DNA of 64,000 bases from assembly GCF_030272615.1 (NCBI RefSeq), contig NC_081410.1, positions 286,065,957 through 286,129,956 on the forward strand. Direction: 5' to 3'. Below, piece after piece: positions 1 to 10,286 of this stretch. The position numbers and the translations under genes were made by a program. The DNA is from Cryptomeria japonica. Lineage: Eukaryota > Streptophyta > Pinopsida > Cupressales > Cupressaceae. Each line of letters begins with the position of its first letter. Position 1 is the stretch's first letter. A model generated the notes under the pieces. That model did no database searches and was not told the origin of the DNA. It saw nothing but the letters and a program-made list of their open reading frames with translations.

Positions 1-3000
1 TTTGATGATATCAGCTTCAGAATTGGGACTTGTGTCTTGAAACCTTGTTGTGCCTTTAAACATTGATTTGGGTGTTTTTAAACTGGTACTTTCGAGCTAC
101 ATGCTCTAAAATGAGTTTTTAAGAGCACGATGTACATCAAAATCATGTTTTGACACTATAGGCTCTGGAATATGGACTTGCGTCTTGAAAGCTTGTTGTG
201 CCTCCAATCACCAATTTTGATTCTTCGAAACCGATGATTTTGAGGCATAAGCTCCAAAACAAGGTTCTAAGAGCACGATGTGTGTCAAAATCAAATTTTG
301 ATGCTGTCGGCTCTGAATCAGGACTTGCATCTTGAAACCTTGTTGTTCCTCTGAACATCGATTTTGATGCTCCAAAATTGGGGCTTTTGAGGTACAATTT
401 TTGTAACAGGGTTCTAAGAGCACAATGTGCATCAAAATTTACATCGATTTTGATGCTCCAAAATTGGGGCTTTTGAGGCACAGCTTTTGATGCTACTGGC
501 TCTAGAATTGGGTGTTGCATCTTGAAACCTTGTTGTGCCTCAAAACATTGATTCTGATGCTCTGAATATGGGGCTTTTTAGGCACAAGCTTCCAATGAAG
601 TTATAAGAGCACGATGTGCGCCAAAATCAGATTTTGATGTTGTTGACTCTTTAATCAGGACTTGCATCTTGAAACTTTGTTGTGACTCCAAAAATCGATT
701 TTGATGCTCCAAAACTCCAGCTTTTCAGGCACAATTTCTAAAATAGGGTTCTAAGGGCACAATGTGTATCAAACTTGAATTTTGATGCTACTGGCTCTAG
801 AATAGGGGCTTGCATCTTGAAACCTTGTTGTGCCTCAACACACAGATTTTGATGATTAGAAACCAAGGCTTTTGAGGCACAAGCTTCGAAATGAGGTTCT
901 AAGAGTACGATGTGCACCAAAATCAGATTTTGATGCTATTGACTCTAGAATCGGGACTTGCATCTTGAAACCTTGTTGTGCCTCCAAACATTGATTTTGA
1001 TGCTCCAAAACTAAGTCTTTTGAGGCACAAGCTCTGAAATGAGATTCTCAAAGGATGATGTATGTCAAAATGGAATTTTGATGCTACTAGCTCTGGAATA
1101 GGGACTTGTTTCTTGAAACATTGTTGTGCCTCAAAACATTGATTTTGATGCGCCAAAATTAGGGCTTTCAAGGCACAATCTCCGAAATAAGGTTCTAAGA
1201 GCATGATGTAAATCAAAATTGCATTTTGACTCTACCCACTCTGGAATTGGGACTTGTGTCTTGAAACCTTTTTGTGACTCCAAACACTAATTTTTATGTT
1301 CCAAAAATGAGGCTTTTGAGTCACAACCTCTGAAATGAGGTTCTAAGAACACCATGTTTGTCAAAATCGTGTTTTGATGCTATCAGCTTGAGAATTGGGA
1401 CTTGTGTCTTGAAACCTTGTTGTGCCTTTAAACATTGATTTGGGTGTTTTGAAACTGGTGCTTTCAAGCCACATGCTCCGGAACGAGTTTCTAAGAGCAC
1501 GATGTGCATCAAAATCAAGTTTTGACACTATAGGATCCGGAATAGGGACTTGCATCTCAAAAGCTTGTCGTGCCTCCAAACACCAATTTTGATGCTTTGA
1601 AACCGATGATTTTGAGGCATAAGCTCCAAAACAAGGTTCTAAGAGCACAATGTGCGTCAAAATAAAATTTTGAGCTATCGGCTCTACAATCAGGACTTGC
1701 ATCTTGAAACCTTGTTGTGCCTCCAAACATTGATTTTGATGCTCCAAAATTGGGGCTTTTGAGGCACAATTTTTGTAACAGGGTTCTAAGAGCACAATGT
1801 GCATCAAAATTAATTTTTGATGCTACTGGCTCTAGAATTGGGGCTTGCATCTTGAAACCTTGTTGTGCCTCAAAACATTGATTTTGATGCTCTGAATCTG
1901 GGGCTTTTGAGGCACAACCTTTGAATGAGGTTTTAAGAGCATGATGTGCGCCAAAATCAGATGTTGATGCTATTGACTCTATAATAGGGACTTGCATCTT
2001 GAAACTTTGTTGTGACTCCAAAAATCAATTTTGATGCTCCAAAACTAGGGCTTTTGAGGTACAATTTCTAAAACGGGGTTCTAAGGGCACAATGTGCATC
2101 AAACTTGAATTTTGATGCTACTGGTTCTAGAATGGTGGCTTGCATCTTGAAACCTTGTTGTGCCTCAAAACACTGATTTTGATGATCCAAAACCAGGGCT
2201 TTTGAGGCACAAGCTTTGAAATGAGGTTCTAAGAGCACAATGTGAACCAAAATCAAATTTTAATGCTATTAACTCTAGAATCAGGACTTGCATCTTGAAA
2301 CCTTGTTGTGCCTCCAAACATTGATTTTGATGCTCCAAAACTAAGTCTTTCGAAGGACAAGCTCTGAAATGAGCTTCTCAAAGAATGATGTGCATCAAAA
2401 TGGAATTATGACACTACTAGCTCCGGAATAGGGACTTATTTCTTGAAACCTTGTTTTGCCTCAAAACATTGATTTTGATGTTCCAAAATCAGGGCTTTCA
2501 AGACACAATCTCCAAAATGAGGTTCTAAGAGCATGATGTACATGAAAATTGCATTTTGAGTCTACTAACTCTGGAATTGGGAGTTGTATCTTGAAATCTT
2601 TTTGGGACTCCAAACACTAATTTTGATGTTCCAAAAATGAGGCTTTTGAGTCACAGCCTCTGAAATGAGGTTCTAAGAACACCATGTTTGTCAAAATCGT
2701 GTTTTGATGCTATCAGCTTGAGAATTGGGACTTGTGTCTTGCAACCTTGTTGTGCCTTTAATTATTGACTTGGGTGTTTTGAAACTAGTGCTTTTGAGCC
2801 ACATGCTCTGAAACAAGTTTCTAAGAGCACGATGTGCATCAAAATCACGTTTTGACACTACAGGCTCCGAAATAGGGACTTGCATCTCAAAAGCTTGTTG
2901 TGCCTCCAAACACCAATTTTGATGCTTCCAAACTAATGATTTTGAGCCATAAGCTCCAAAACAAGGTTCTAAGAGCACGATGTGCTCTAGAATCAGGACT

Positions 3001-4732
3001 TGCATCTTGAAACCTTGTTGTGCCTCGAAGCATCGATTTTGATGCTCCAAAACTAGGGTTTTTGAGGCACAATTTCTCAAACAGGGTTCTAAGAGCACAA
3101 TGTGCATCAAAATTGAATTTTGATGCTACTGGCTCTAGAATCAGGGTTTGCATCTTGAAACCTATTTGTGCCTCAAAAACACTGATGTTGATGCTCCAAA
3201 ATTGGGGCTTTCAAGGCACAAGCTTCGAAATGAGGTTCTAAGAGAACTATGTGTGCCCAAATTAGATTTTGATGCTAGTGAATCTAGAATCGAGACTTGC
3301 ATCTTGAAACCTTGTTGTGCCTCCAAACATTGATTCTAATCCTCCAAAATTGAGTCTTTCGAGGCACAAGCTCTAAAATGAGCTTCTCAAAGAATAATGT
3401 GCATCAAAATGGAATTTTGACGCTACTGGCTCCGGAATAGGGACTTGTTTCTTGAAACCTTGTTGTGCCTGAAAACACTGATTTTGATGTGCCAAAATCA
3501 GGGCTTTCAAGGCACAATCTCCAAAATGAGGTTCTTAGAGCATGATGTACATCAAAATTGCATTTTGACTCTACCCACTATAGAATTGGGACTTGTGTCT
3601 TGATACCTTGTTGTGACTCGAAACACTAATTTTTATGTTCCAAAAATGAGGCTTTTAAGTCACAACTTCCGAAATGAGGTTGTAGGGAACACAATGTTTG
3701 TCAAAATTGTGTTTTGATGCAATCAGCTAGAGAATTGGGACTTGTGTCTTGAAACCTTGTTGTGCCTTTAAACATTGATTTGGGTGTTTTGAAACTGGAG
3801 CTTTCGATCCATATGCTCCGAAATGAGTTTCTAAGAGCATGATGTGCATCGAAATCACATTTTGACACTATAGGCTCTGGAATAGGGACTTGCATCTTGA
3901 AAGATTGTTGTGCTTCCAAACACCAATTTTGATGCTTCGAAACCAATGATTTTGAGGCATAAGCTCCAAAACAAGATTCTAAGACCACCATGTGCGTCAA
4001 AATCAAATTTTGATGCTATCGGCTCGAAAATCAAGACTTGCATCTTGAAACCGTGTTGTGCCTCGAAACATCGATTTTGATGCTCCAAAACTGGGGCTTT
4101 TGAGGCACAATTTCTAAAACAGGGTTCTAAGAGCACAATGTGCATCAAAATTAAATTTTGATGCTACTGGCTCTAGAATCGGGGCTTGCATCTTGAAACC
4201 TTGTTGTGCCTGAAAACATTGATTCTGATGCTCTAAATCTGGGGCTTTTGAGGCACAAGCTTCGATTGAGGTTTTAAGAGCACAATGTGCACCAAAATTA
4301 GATTTTGATGCTATTGAGTCTATAATCGGGACTTGCATCTTGAAACTTTGTTGTGACTCCAAAAATCAATTTTGATGCTCCAAAACTGGGGCTTTTGAGG
4401 CACAATTTCTAAAATAGGGTTCTTAGGGCATAATGTGCAACAAACTTGAATTTTGATGCTACTGGCTCTAAAATAGGGGCTTGGCATCTAGAAACCTTGT
4501 TGTGCCTCAAAACACTGATTTTGATGATCTGAAACCAGGGCTTTTGAGGCACAAGCTTTGAAATGAGGTTCTAAGAGCACGATGTACACCAAAATCAGAT
4601 TTTGATGCTATTGACTCTAGAATCAGGACTTGCATCTTGAAACCTTGTTGTGCCTCCAAACATTGATTTTGATGCACCAAAACTAAGTCTTTCAAGGCAC
4701 AAGCTCTAGAATGAGCTTCTTAAAGAATGATG
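1..4732 (+). repeat. 148-bp satellite array, forward block 1
   Basis: This is a tandem array of ~148-bp monomers, each carrying a version of ATCTTGAAACCTTGTTGTG followed by GATTTTGATGCTCC and a GAGGCACAA block. Nine monomer types recur in order. The type with TTGATTTGGGTG, for example, recurs near 61, 1433, 2763 and 3773, spacings of about 1372, 1330 and 1010 bp, against 9 x 148 = 1332. The first interval is longer because of an extra partial monomer near 440-486, and the last is short because monomers are missing. The strand given is the one on which the quoted motif reads. I see no gene here; long minus-strand ORFs follow from the repeat sequence itself. The block ends exactly at the Copia insertion. 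Confidence 0.95.
4728..4732. repeat. Target-site duplication of Copia element, left copy (TGATG)
   Basis: The five bases TGATG lie directly outside the left LTR and are repeated directly outside the right LTR at 11403-11407. Joining the flanks across one copy restores an uninterrupted satellite monomer, which confirms the insertion boundaries. Confidence 0.95.
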
Positions 4733-5791
4733 TGTAGGTCTCAGGGACAACTGAGAGGGGGGGGGTGAATCATTTGTCTAATAAATTCAAACCAAAATCT
4801 TATTAACCAACTTATTCCTTAATACCGGTAAAATAGTTAGTTGTGCCGGTAAATAGAGTTAATAGAAAATGCTTGTACCGGTAAGAATTAAGGCATGAAA
4901 CATAGACATAAAGTCATCCACAACACATGACATGAATATTTGTACGTGGAAACCCTGTAAGGGGAAAAACCATGGTGGGAAACCTTACGCACAATCAAAT
5001 GATACTACTACAGATAGTAAGTGTACAAAGAGGGGTCTGCACATGCAGAAAGGCCAACAACCTAGATCTCACTGCTCAACCACAAATGGGAGTCACACTG
5101 ACTACAGTTGGATGGTTAAATCCAATGAGAATGTACTACACAAAATAGAATCTTCATATGTTGGATTCAGTACCAGTGTAATGCTGATACGCTTTTGTAA
5201 AAACCTAACTTCACCTTAAATGATGTCTTCGTGTATATCTCTGCTTGATCTCGCATATACCCTTCCTTAAATATTTTTCTTTCGTATTTCACACTTGATC
5301 TTACAAATAAGATCTTACATTTATACCATACCCTAAGATCAATTTTAGTAGGTTGGCTCTACAAGATATTACAATAAAACATTTTACAAATAATACAATA
5401 TCTGATGCAATAACCGATTAAGCATGTCGGCTTAATACATTTACAACAATAATAAATCATCTCCATAGCATGCCATGCTGATCTGTAAAAGATAAACCTA
5501 CCGGTGTAACCCTAGATAACCTGGACCTATTTGCCGGTAAAAGCAAATATGCAAATAAGAATATACCAATGATTATTGCTTCAAGAAAAAGTGTCCACAT
5601 GATGTCTTCGACATTACCAAGTGTCTTCCATGTCATTGCACGTACCGGTGAACATTATATCCTGTCGGTTAACCATATACCAGTGATTGTTTGAATAGTT
5701 CACTGAATGCCGGTGAATGTTGCTGGATCTCCAAAGTAGGTGTGTTAGCAGGTGTTGACATCAATGACAAAACCATACCAAAATACCAACA
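4733..5791 (-). repeat. 3' LTR of Copia element
   Basis: This 1059-bp terminal repeat on the plus strand starts TGTAGGTCTC and ends ATACCAACA, so on the element strand it starts TGTTGG and ends CCTACA, the canonical TG...CA. It contains many CCGGT motifs, a run of nine G near the left end inside an inverted repeat (4746-4754 with 4770-4778), and the palindrome TCTGCACATGCAGA at 5036-5049. It lies next to the polypurine tract, which makes it the 3' LTR. Confidence 0.95.
4746..4778 (-). other. U5 hairpin with G/C-run loop, 3' LTR copy
   Basis: GACAACTGA at 4746-4754 faces TCATTTGTC at 4770-4778, with a loop containing nine consecutive G. One position of the nine-base-pair stem is mismatched here; the 5' LTR copy pairs perfectly. 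Confidence 0.6.
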
Positions 5792-5820
5792 ATCTCCCCC
5801 TTTGGCATTGATGGCAACAC
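5752..5820. other. Inverted repeat bracketing the PPT / U3 junction
   Basis: Bases 5752-5772 (inside the LTR) and 5800-5820 (PPT and just beyond) are inverted copies matching at 18 of 21 positions. They enclose the LTR edge and the purine tract in a 27-base loop. Element 2 has the same arrangement at 55822-55840 and 55895-55913, matching at 17 of 19. Confidence 0.65.
5792..5805 (-). promoter_or_regulatory. Polypurine tract (plus-strand primer)
   Basis: Read on the minus strand this is CCAAAGGGGGAGAT, immediately followed by the LTR start TGTTGG. This is the expected position and composition of the RNase H-resistant primer for plus-strand DNA synthesis. The identical 14 bases occur at 55887-55900 in element 2. 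Confidence 0.9.
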
Positions 5821-6095
5821 AAGATGGAAAAACCATCAAAGTGCCAAAATAGAAATGCCAAGTACAAAAACCAATTCTCCCCCTGGGAGTAATATGTGTT
5901 TATACAAAGATTTATTTACAATACCAATCTCTCCTAAAAAAGATAATGCATTTTTCCATATACTTTTCCTTAATGTTTTTCCATATATCTCTCCCCCTTT
6001 GACATCAAATGCCAAAGTCACAAAAAGGTCAAGTTTATACAAAATACCAACCAATTCAATATACCAACTACTTCCCCTTAGAGGTAGCTTCCTCA
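5806..6095 (-). other. 3' untranslated region with two further purine tracts
   Basis: These 290 bp lie between the pol stop and the PPT and hold no convincing coding sequence. Two additional PPT-like purine tracts occur on the element strand: one opposite CTCCCCCTGGGAG near 5877-5889 and one opposite CTCCCCCTTTG near 5991-6001. The second runs into the near-palindrome at 5997-6017, CTTTGACAT paired with ATGCCAAAG (one mismatch). Element 2 has the same set in the same order. Confidence 0.7.
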
Positions 6096-6974
6096 TCAAA
6101 TACTGGAATAAAAGATTTGTCCATTTAATTCTGCCGGTTGATGACAATCATCAACTATCCAAGTCTCTACCAGTGGAGGTAAGACTCCGAGCTGATCTCT
6201 GAGATACTCAAAAGTTTCCTTAGGCAAAGGTTTTGTAAAAATATCTGCAAGCTATTCTTTAGTATTCACATAAACCAATTTTATTTCCTTTTCTTCAACT
6301 TTTTCCCTCAGAAAATTTAGTTTGGTAGAAACATGTTTTGTTTTAGAATGTAATACTAGATTCTTAGATATATCGATTGCTGCAGTGTTATCACAATATA
6401 TAGTAATAGGTTCCTTGCATTTTACCTTTATGTCTTTCAACATTTGCTTAAGCCAAAGTACCTATGTACAGTTTGTTGCTGCTGCAACATATTTTGATTC
6501 TGTTGTTGATAAAGATGTACAACTCTATTTCTTACTTAACCAAGAAACTAATCTCTTTCCAAGGAAGAATGCTCCTCCAGTGGTGGTCTTTCTATCATCC
6601 ACATCTCCTACCCAATTTGCATCTGTGTATGCATATAGATCAAAATTTTCATCTTTAGGATACCATAATCCAAGATTTGATGTGCCTTGTAAGTACTGGA
6701 AAATCCTTTTTATTGCTGATTCATGATTTTCCTTGGGATTACTCTGAAATCTAGAAACTATACATACTGCATTCATAATATCAGGTCTGGTTTGTGTCAA
6801 ATACAGTAAACCTCCTATCATAGATTTGTATCTAGTTGGATTAACAGGTGTAGATTCATCCCTTTGAGATAACTTTTCATTTGTAGTCATAGGTGTGCTT
6901 ACTGGTTTAGAGTTCTCCATCCCAAATTTCTTGAGTAGTTCTTTCAAGTACTTAGATTGACTCAAAAATATGCC
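6096..6974 (-). pseudogene. pol: End of reverse transcriptase and RNase H domain of Copia pol
   Basis: This is the C-terminal part of pol. It includes the SKYLKELLKKFGM region and a PVSTPM segment, then the conserved RPDI and the TDANWVGD stretch that starts RNase H. STTESKYVAA, CDNTAAI and HSKTKHV follow, and DIFTKPLP lies near the end. The RNase H catalytic acidic residues appear present (D in TDANW, E in STTES, D in CDNTA). In-frame TAG codons at 6525, 6462 and 6252 interrupt it, each at a place where Copia relatives normally have glutamine. The domain would degrade the RNA strand of the RNA-DNA hybrid during reverse transcription. Confidence 0.92.
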
Positions 6975-7880
6975 TTTATCAGTCTATAAAATATGCAATC
7001 CTGAAAAGAATTGTATTTCTCCAATCATAGACATTTCAAATTCATGCTGCATTTTAAGAGAAAATTATTTGCATAATCCATCTTCTCCTCCAAAGATTAT
7101 ATCATCAACAAATACTTCCATAATCAAAATGTCATCATTAGTTACTTTGTAATATAAATTGCTATCTACATTTCCTTTAGTAAAACCAATTTTTAAAAGA
7201 TACTTATCCAATCTTGCATACCAGGCTCTTGGAGCTTGTTTTAGTCCATATAAAGCTTTTCTTAATCTGCAAACCATATCATTGTTATCTGTCAAATTAA
7301 ATCCATCAGGTTGTTCAATATAGACTTCCTCTTCAAGATCTCCATTCAAAAATGTACATTTAATATCCATTTGATAAACTTTGTAATCCTTGTGAGTTGC
7401 AAAGGCCAAGAATAATCTAACTGCCTCAATTCTGGCTACTGGTGCAAAGGTTTCATTGTAATCAACTCCTTCTTTCTAAGAATATCCCTTACACACTAGT
7501 CTTTCTTTATTCCTGACAACCTTACCATCTTCATTGAGTTTGTTTCTAAATACCCATTTGGTTCCAATTACATTTTTATTTTTAGGCCGGGGAACTAATG
7601 TCCAAGTATTATTTTTCTCAATTTGTCCTAATTCTTCTTCCATAGCTTTAATCCAAAATTTATCTTCACATGCCTCATTGATAGATAATGGTTCAATTTG
7701 AGAAATAAGACATACCTCTTTATTTGCCAATCTTCCTCTTGTCATGACTCCTTTAAATTTGCTTCCAATTATCTGATCTTCAGAATGATTCAATCTTACA
7801 TACCTGGGTGTCTTAGTCTGTTGTTGTTCTTCAATTACTATGGTATCCTCTGATGATACCGGAGTAACTGGATCATCATT
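6975..7880 (-). pseudogene. pol: Copia reverse transcriptase domain
   Basis: This is the RVT_2-type reverse transcriptase. Visible motifs are NEACEDKFWIKAMEEE and NNTWTLVPRP, with KWVFRNK and ERLVCKGYS, then VYQMDIKCTFLNGDLEEEVY (the usual alanine after K is C here), ALYGLKQAPRAWY and the active-site box FVDD at 7101-7112. The FVDD aspartates are intact, although Copia more usually has YVDD. Stops at 7476 (in the GYS-KEG stretch), 7065 and 6984 break the frame. It would copy the element RNA into DNA using the tRNA-Met primer. Confidence 0.93.
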
Positions 7881-8666
7881 CTATACCAGTGGATTTACAG
7901 TTGGTTCATTTGTCATAATTTTTGTTACCGGTTCAGAGTCTATATACCTTGAAGTTCCTCTGAATTGTTCATCAATCTTTACATTTGTACTCTCAACAAT
8001 TTTCTATAATCTTTTATTAAAACATCTATAAGCTTTACTCTTAGATGAATAACCAAGAAATATTCCTTCATCACTTCTAGGATCAAACTTTCCAATATAC
8101 TCATCTCTTCTAATATAACATTTACTTCCAAAAATTCTGAAATACTTAAGAGTAGGAGTATTACCAAACCATAGTTCATGAGGGGTCTTACCGGTTTCAC
8201 CTTTGATGTGAACTTTGTTGAATGTATAGATAGCAGTGCTTACTGCCTCTCTCCAATACATGTGGTAGATTTGCTTCAAATAACATACTTCTTGCTGCAT
8301 CCAAAATAGTTTTGTTTTTTCTTTCAACAACTCCATTCTGTTGTGGTGTCTTTTGATTCTATTCACTTCATAGAATGTATTAAAATCTCTAGATGTGAAT
8401 TCTCCTCCTTGATCTAATCTTAAACATTTAATTTTCTTACTGGTTTCATTTTCAACCATTGCTTTGAATAGTTTGAACTTCCCAAGTGCTTCTGATTTTT
8501 CCCTAAGAAAAGTAACCCAACACATTCTATAATAATCATCAATAATAAGCATGAAATATCTATCACCTTGTAAGCTTTTAGTTCTAGCCGGACCACAAAG
8601 ATCAGTGTGGATTAAATCAAGAACATTATTGGATTTTTCTGGAATACTTTTGAAACTAGCTCTAAC
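7881..8666 (-). pseudogene. pol: Copia integrase core, with frameshifted catalytic glutamate region
   Basis: The first two catalytic aspartates are in frame: D in HTDLCGP (codon 8601-8603) and D in RLDQGGEF (8412-8414). The catalytic glutamate motif NGVVERKN is intact but lies in another frame at 8314-8337, with GAA at 8323-8325. The frame is restored by about 8262, where YWREAV is read. The second aspartate and the glutamate are 89 nt apart. A D-35-E spacing would need 108 nt, which implies about 19 nt lost, and a further small deletion near 8256-8270 restores the frame. TAG stops at 8004 and 7881 lie in the C-terminal linker. The enzyme would insert the element DNA and therefore set target choice. 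Confidence 0.9.
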
Positions 8667-9176
8667 CTATTTTCCAAATTGACATTCCTTGCAAATTGTA
8701 TTCTGAGGTTTCACAATTTTAGGTAGATCTCTAACTGCCTTAGAAGTACTAATTTTTACCATGCAATCAAAATTTACATGACATAGTCTTTTATGCCATA
8801 GCCAACTTTCATCTATATCAGCAATTAAGCATGCCTTTTCACTGTTATTCAAATGAAAGATATTACCTCTAGTCTGATTACCGGTTGCAATTTCCAAACC
8901 AGTTCTATTCATGATTTTGCATTTTCCATTTTTAAATTGTAACTGAAAACCTTTCTCAACTAATTGACCAACACTTAAAAGATTATGTTTTAATCCTTCA
9001 ACATAGTAAACATTGTCAGTGTTATGTTTACCATCAAGAGATATTGAACCCTTACCTTTGATTGAATAGGTTTTGTCATCTCTGAATCTTACTAAACCTC
9101 CATTGTATTCTTGAAAGTTCAAGAATTTGCCTTTGTCTCTAGTCATGTGATGTGAGCATCCTGAGTCAATAATCTA
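8667..9176 (-). pseudogene. pol: Copia aspartic protease and GAG-pre-integrase zinc region
   Basis: It starts just after the TAG at 9174-9176. The protease active-site triad DSG (9159-9167) sits in IIDSGCSHHMT, typical of Copia proteases, followed by GLKHNLLSVGQL. The integrase zinc-binding domain follows, with WHKRLCH (two histidines) and CKEC (two cysteines), ending at QFGK and a TAG at 8667-8669 where glutamine would be expected. The protease would cut the polyprotein, and the zinc domain belongs to the N-terminus of integrase. Confidence 0.92.
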
Positions 9177-10286
9177 TTCATCCTTTGATTCAACTTTAGC
9201 TGCTAGGGCTTGTTCTACCGGTGGAGCAATAGGTACCGGTTGATCTTCTATTATAGCAACAAAGACCCATCCGTTGTCTGTTGGATCCTCATTAGAATCA
9301 TCAGTCACACCTTCATCAACAATGTAACAAGTTTTATCTTTGTTTTTCTTAAATTTGTATCTCTGATATTCAAGATTCAGTTTGTATGTCCTTCTAGCTT
9401 CTTCTCTTAGTCTAGCATGTCTATTAGGGCAACTTGAAGCCATATGACCAATCTTATTACAGTTGAAACATTTAAAGGGTGCTTTACCTTCATACTTACT
9501 TCCAATTGGACCTTTTGGCATTTTTCTTGCAAATAGTGCTTCAAGTTCTTCAAGCTCTTTGTTTTCCTTCCTAGTTTCTTCAAGTTCTCTTGCATAAAAG
9601 GCTCTCCAGTCTGATTTGTCAAAAGATGGAGTAGATGATGTTGATGCTTTGAAGGCCAAATCAGTTTTAATAGCAACAGGACCAAATTCCTCAATTTCAA
9701 AAGCTGAAAGTTTTCCAATCAATGTATCCCTAGTTACTGATGTATTAGACATTGTTCTCAGCTCATTAATAGCAGTAACCTTCATTTTATATGTTGGTGG
9801 CAAACCTCTTAAGATTTTTGAAACAATCTCATCTTCACTAAAGGTTCCTCCACAACATTTGATACCTAAAACAATTTCATTTACTCTTTCCATAAAAGTA
9901 GAAATTATTTCATCTTCTTCCATTTTTAGATGTTCATACCTGACTCGAAAGCTTTAGAGTTTTGCAATTTTGACTATGGAATCCCCTTCATTCAATGTTT
10001 CCAAATGATCCCAAATAGCTTTTGCAGTAGATCTATCTAATAATCCCATGATTTGTTGATCTGATAATGCGCTCAAAAATGCTTCTCTTGGTTTGCAATC
10101 ATTTTCTTCATCTTTAGCTAAAGTAATAGTAGGCTGACCAGCTATAGCAGCAGTATAACCATTCTTAGTAACTTCCTAGATGTCTTTACCAATGCAATTT
10201 AGATGTGTCTCCATTCTGATTTTCCATATTCCATAGTTGGTTCCATCAAGTTTAGGACTATCCTTTTTGAAATAATTAGTAGACAT
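9177..10286 (-). pseudogene. gag: Copia gag (nucleocapsid) region
   Basis: The start is the ATG at 10284-10286, giving MSTNYFKKDSPKLDGTNYG, a Copia gag N-terminus (the UBN2-like domain). A CX2CX4HX4C zinc knuckle, CFNCNKIGHMASSC, lies at 9429-9470 and would bind the element RNA. In-frame stops at codon 37 (TAG, 10176-10178) and codon 111 (TAA, 9954-9956) remove the N-terminal third from any product. A longer uninterrupted stretch of about 250 codons follows, down to 9177. The region just before the protease is acidic and low in conserved motifs. The length (370 codons) is typical for plant Copia gag. Confidence 0.93.

Larger units (their letters stand above)
6096..10286 (-). pseudogene. gag-pol: Copia gag-pol polyprotein, inactivated
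   Basis: A single reading frame of 1,397 codons including the stop runs from an ATG at 10284-10286, 58 bp inside the 5' LTR, to TGA at 6096-6098, followed at once by a second TGA. All recognisable domains are in this same frame, except a short integrase stretch. Internal stops are at 10176, 9954, 9174, 8667, 8004, 7881, 7476, 7065, 6984, 6525, 6462 and 6252 (lowest base of each codon). Ten are TAG, two TAA and none TGA. Several fall where Copia proteins carry glutamine (for example before the LADIFTK motif) and two where tryptophan is expected, so C-to-T or G-to-A changes explain most of them. The protein would encode the virus-like particle and the copying and insertion enzymes. Confidence 0.95.

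Noticed and set aside
4932-5219. Plus-strand ORF in the Copia LTR (and its counterpart at 10544-10759)
   Set aside because: It lies wholly in LTR, is antisense to the element and is broken in the other LTR copy.
5855-6726. Plus-strand ORFs opposite the end of pol
   Set aside because: They are antisense shadows of RNase H and the 3' region, and the minus strand has clear domain motifs there.
7881-8040. Extra gene between integrase and reverse transcriptase
   Set aside because: The stretch is in the pol frame and low in motifs, as is normal for the variable Copia linker.
9616-9957. 113-codon plus-strand ORF
   Set aside because: It is antisense to gag with no recognisable domain.
6096-10286. 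Alternative genetic code with TAG read as glutamine
   Set aside because: The element also has TAA stops, frameshifts and TAG at expected tryptophan sites, and plant nuclear code is standard; ordinary decay explains it.
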